Assembly (NCBI GenBank): GCA_003343805.1
Contig: QAKM01000001.1
Location: 1 to 29,063 of the forward strand
Direction: 5' to 3'
DNA: 29,063 bases
DNA from: Bacillota bacterium
GTDB taxonomy: Bacteria > Bacillota > Clostridia > Christensenellales > Borkfalkiaceae
Below are positions 28,666 through 29,063 of this stretch, piece by piece (the stretch's first letter is position 1; the number at the start of each line of letters is the position of its first letter). The notes beneath the pieces were generated by a model. The model saw nothing but the letters and a program-made list of their open reading frames with translations, was not told where the DNA came from and made no database searches. A program made the translations under genes and the position numbers.

Positions 28666-28751
28666 GGTGCCGCTGACCGGGCTCGAACCGGTATGGTATC
28701 TCTACCGAGGGATTTTAAGTCCCTTGCGTCTGCCAATTCCACCACAGCGGC
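28665..28751 (-). tRNA. tRNA-Leu (anticodon UAA)
   Basis: This 87-nt class II tRNA has the acceptor stem GCCGCTG/CAGCGGC, a long variable arm, the T-arm GGTTCGAGCC and encoded CCA (28667-28665). The anticodon loop CTTAAAA gives UAA, reading UUA and UUG leucine codons. It is the last tRNA of the minus-strand operon. Confidence 0.95.
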
Positions 28752-28886
28752 GTATGAAGTTTGGCACCTCTGCCCGGAGCCGCTCCGCAGCATCCGCGCC
28801 CGCAACTGCGCCCCGAAAGGCTTACCGCCTTCCCCGTTCGCCTCCGTGTTACAAAAAAAGCATCGCCCGAGACGATGCCTTTCGCA

Positions 28887-28961
28887 TGGAGGCGCCACCC
28901 GGATTTGAACCGGGGAGTCAAGGTTTTGCAGACCTTTGCCTTACCACTTGGCTATGGCGCC
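28887..28961 (-). tRNA. tRNA-Cys (anticodon GCA)
   Basis: This 75-nt tRNA includes CCA, with acceptor stem GGCGCCA/TGGCGCC, T-arm GGTTCAAATCC and anticodon loop CTGCAAA, giving GCA. The discriminator base is U, which is the normal identity element for tRNA-Cys. Confidence 0.95.
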
Positions 28962-28986
28962 AAAAAAACAGTGCGGAAAGTACGTT

Positions 28987-29061
28987 TGGAGCGGGAAACG
29001 AGACTCGAACCCGCGACATTCACCTTGGCAAGGTGACGCTCTACCACTGAGCTATTCCCGC
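28987..29061 (-). tRNA. tRNA-Gly (anticodon GCC)
   Basis: This 75-nt tRNA includes CCA, with acceptor stem GCGGGAA/TTCCCGC, D-arm TAGCTCAGTGGTAGAGC, anticodon loop TTGCCAA and T-arm GGGTTCGAGTCTC. The discriminator base is U. The operon may continue beyond the right edge of the window. Confidence 0.95.
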
Positions 29062-29063
29062 AT

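Overview
The window is GC-rich bacterial DNA with compact operons, Shine-Dalgarno sites of the AAGGAGG type, sigma-A promoters, Gram-positive lipoprotein signals and LacI, MATE, OmpR-type two-component and FtsX-type ABC genes. This points to Bacillota, class Clostridia, most likely a gut glycan degrader of the Christensenellales kind. The class is fairly safe; the order is a guess from gene style only.

Layout. 1-1640: an incoming terminator, then a MATE exporter with its own promoter and terminator. 1649-4653: a 12-bp tandem repeat, a tandem-decamer regulatory site, and an OmpR-type response regulator followed by a histidine kinase with a large extracytoplasmic sensor. 4668-8412: two 18-bp palindromes, a strong promoter, a structured leader, and a permease-ATPase-permease ABC system of the MacB/FtsX type. 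8413-10493: a more AT-rich, accessory-looking segment with a cytoplasmic leucine-rich-repeat protein and the C-terminal remnant of a surface protein, both on the minus strand.

10564-28523 is the core of the window: two paralogous maltodextrin/starch uptake loci. Locus 1 (10564-18966) holds a LacI-family repressor with TWO tandem LacI DNA-binding domains (minus strand), a starch-binding-type lipoprotein, a cytoplasmic GH13 amylase, a solute-binding lipoprotein and MalF- and MalG-type permeases. Locus 2 (20147-28523) holds the same set, but the repressor has one DNA-binding domain and lies, in reverse, between the lipoprotein and the GH13 gene. Neither locus has an ATPase, so both importers probably borrow an MsmX/MalK-type ATPase encoded elsewhere. 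The model is: extracellular oligosaccharide is bound by the surface lipoprotein, passed to the binding protein, imported through MalF/MalG and cut in the cytoplasm by GH13. The two lipoprotein promoters are almost identical (31 of 34 bases) but carry different operators, which matches the different recognition helices of the two repressors.

Between the two loci (18980-20060, minus strand) is a less GC-rich island with a tiny ORF and a protein with a Cys4 cluster and a possible ADP-ribosyltransferase-like core. The right end (28622-29061) is a minus-strand tRNA operon, Gly(GCC)-Cys(GCA)-Leu(UAA), all with encoded CCA.

The observations most worth following are the tandem-HTH repressor with its extended repeated operators, the operator swap between paralogous promoters, apparently leaderless repressor mRNAs, a non-coding element downstream of both loci that looks better conserved than the genes, loss of the lipobox in the second binding protein, and the palindrome pair plus switch-like leader of the FtsX-type ABC operon.
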